Shown here in pieces: positions 44,151 to 45,442 of a stretch of 45,442 bases of DNA. Location: NCBI GenBank assembly GCA_026710045.1, contig JAPORU010000105.1, positions 1-45,442 on the forward strand, in the 5' to 3' direction. The notes under the pieces are model-generated. The model saw nothing but the letters and a program-made list of their open reading frames with translations, made no database searches and was not told the origin of the DNA. The position numbers and the translations under genes are program-made. Every line of letters starts with the position of its first letter. The stretch's first letter is position 1. This DNA comes from Aestuariivita sp. GTDB lineage: Bacteria; Pseudomonadota; Alphaproteobacteria; Rhodobacterales; Rhodobacteraceae.

Positions 44151-45086
44151 TTAAAAGAATGTGCGTATAGGATCGGATAGAAACATCTGATTTTCTTCTT
44201 TCTTATTGATTTTACATACATCGGCAGACTTTGCTTTTCCTTTAAATGCTTCTGCTAGTTTTTCAAACATAGACATTGGATCTACAGGAGGTAGGATAGT
44301 AGCAATCTCACGGCCTGCATTTGTAAGTTCAATAACTGCCAATTTAATTATTTTATCGGTATATACTCGAAAACACAAATTTCCTTCTGGAAGTAACACA
44401 ATTTTTTCGTTTCCGGGTTCGAAATATTTAAATATGCCAGCTGCTGGAATTATGTGGCCGAGAAGTCCATTCTGTTCAAGAGCATTCATTCGTATCAATA
44501 ATTCTGACCCATATTTTTCAGGCAGGAGAATGTCTGAATTGGTTATTCTAAATCGTACTTCTTCTTTAAACCATTCTGCCGTACGTTGATCAAGTTCTGC
44601 AAGTATCCGCAAAGTAAGCAGAGAAAAAGAGCCGGGTTGCCTGATTTCTCCCGCAAGAATTTTTCCCCACTGACTTCTAACATATTCAGTAGTCGCTTTT
44701 TCAGCGTATCCTTCAAAATAATTGAACCAGTCTGGGCTGATTTTTTTAAATTCACTTTTGGTTTCTGATTTATCTGAACCCGGATTTTCTTTTAATTCTT
44801 TTAAAGCATTGTTAAGGATATGTAATCTATTCTCGATCGACCGTAATTTTGAAATAGTTATTTCATTGTTCAAAAGAGCTGTGAACTTTTCATCGCCGAT
44901 AGCTTCCGAAACCTGTTTTGAAATAGCTTCAAACGCAGCCTTCTTAAAATTACCGTAATTTCTGATATTGTTTACGTATTTTTCAACAGCCGCAGTTGGA
45001 ACGTCAAAAATTGCACCAGCTAACCTGTCAATCGAGGAGACCAGCCTAGAATTAACTCCAATTCCTAAATTTAGGGGCTTATACCC
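44151..45086 (-). CDS. DUF2806-family protein, probable 5' truncation
   Basis: The clear part (44151-44873, from a TTG) holds the DUF2806 pattern SPDWFNYFEGYAEKATTEYV followed by SQWGKILAGEIRQPGSFSLL and TLRILAELDQRTAEWF. The same frame continues upstream without a stop to 45086, giving residues that look genuine (RLVSSIDRLAGAIFDVPTAA and GNFKKAAFEAISKQV). No ATG, GTG or TTG start is visible in that extension, so the gene has either lost its 5' end or begins at an unusual codon. DUF2806 proteins are common near prophages and have no known function. Total about 312 codons. Confidence 0.65.
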   Translation of the reverse strand, partial: GYKPLNLGIGVNSRLVSSIDRLAGAIFDVPTAAVEKYVNNIRNYGNFKKAAFEAISKQVSEAIGDEKFTALLNNEITISKLRSIENRLHILNNALKELKENPGSDKSETKSEFKKISPDWFNYFEGYAEKATTEYVRSQWGKILAGEIRQPGSFSLLTLRILAELDQRTAEWFKEEVRFRITNSDILLPEKYGSELLIRMNALEQNGLLGHIIPAAGIFKYFEPGNEKIVLLPEGNLCFRVYTDKIIKLAVIELTNAGREIATILPPVDPMSMFEKLAEAFKGKAKSADVCKINKKEENQMFLSDPIRTFF

Positions 45087-45442
45087 TTAATAAAATGGTG
45101 AAATTCTATGACTAGAGATATTAGTTCTCAGAAGAAAAGTAAGTGGATTCAGCGGTTAACCCATCGCAACCTTGTGGACGAGAAACAGCAGGAATTCAAA
45201 GATGCGGCGTGAAAAGAGAAGTGCCGGCAAAAATCAATTCATTGTGTCGTAATAAATAACTTTACTAGATAAGGGGCAAAAGATACAAGAATAATAGAAA
45301 GGCAAGATAAATATGAAGATATTCGGTATGGAACTCAATAACCTAAGGACAACTCCAATGAAATTCAGAATACCCCCCCCCACTAACTAGTGTCTGTTAA
45401 AAAACCCCCATTTTTCGTGAATGGCAAGACTTTTGGCCGGAT
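45087..45442. other. Right-end region, no supported gene
   Basis: It contains a 34-codon frame at 45108-45212 (MTRDISSQKKSKW...) that may be a relic, and a run of nine C at 45373-45381. A final stretch from about 45391 reads TGTCTGTTAAAAAACCCCC and might be an insertion-sequence end. None can be confirmed here. Confidence 0.35.

Noticed and set aside
45108..45212. 34-codon frame near the right end
   Set aside because: It is too short, unrecognised and without context; it may be a relic but cannot be supported as a gene.

Overview
The window looks like chromosomal DNA of an alphaproteobacterium of moderate GC content (about one half by eye). The evidence is an Rrf2/IscR-like regulator leading a suf operon with a NifS-type desulfurase first and SufS last, a perfect Irr/ICE-type box (an alphaproteobacterial iron-control element) over that operon's promoter, recA and alaS in the same neighbourhood, and a TRAP transporter beside an IclR regulator. 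The genus cannot be told from the sequence. Several spacers of 300 to 935 bases have no recognisable gene, and gene fragments occur, which suggests some decay or frequent rearrangement.

Layout. (1) 1-1135: an AAA-ATPase-like/PD-(D/E)XK protein running off the left edge. (2) 1376-9008: a catabolic cassette. A TRAP transporter (dctM, dctQ, dctP) is divergent from an overlapping operon of IclR regulator, MDR-family reductase, family III CoA-transferase and a complete urocanase, with no other histidine-utilisation gene. (3) 9166-18043: housekeeping genes with wide spacers: Bcp-type peroxiredoxin, queA, an MFS transporter, lpd, metZ and recA. (4) 18735-26102: a segment lying between recA and alaS, which are usually neighbours in alphaproteobacteria. 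It holds a beta-class DNA methyltransferase split into two overlapping frames and an unusual Liv-type ABC importer. In that importer the LivM permease is fused to an alpha/beta hydrolase, LivG lacks the usual signature glycine and LivF is enlarged before its Q-loop. (5) 26470-31371: alaS, a DUF1330 protein, an LpxR-like outer-membrane protein and an alpha/beta hydrolase. (6) 31426-39258: the iron-sulfur assembly operon: regulator, iscS-like, sufB, sufC, sufD, two Yip1-like membrane proteins, sufS. (7) 39259-45442: a junction region. It has a 5'-truncated second copy of the AAA/PD-(D/E)XK gene, a broken tRNA-Arg, an intact tRNA-Arg(CCG), then a more AT-rich stretch with a DUF499 C-terminal remnant, a HEPN-like protein, orphan genes and a DUF2806-like gene. 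This resembles an integrative or defence island at a tRNA gene.

How the genes work together. In the first cassette the TRAP system probably imports a carboxylate that the CoA-transferase, reductase and urocanase process; an imidazole-acrylate type substrate is my inference. In the Liv cassette import and hydrolysis appear to be physically coupled. In the suf operon a sigma70-type promoter overlaps an Irr-type box, and the operon's own Rrf2 regulator has lost the residues that hold the [2Fe-2S] cluster in E. coli IscR, so iron control may have moved from cluster sensing to Irr. No CRISPR array, rRNA or complete insertion sequence was seen.
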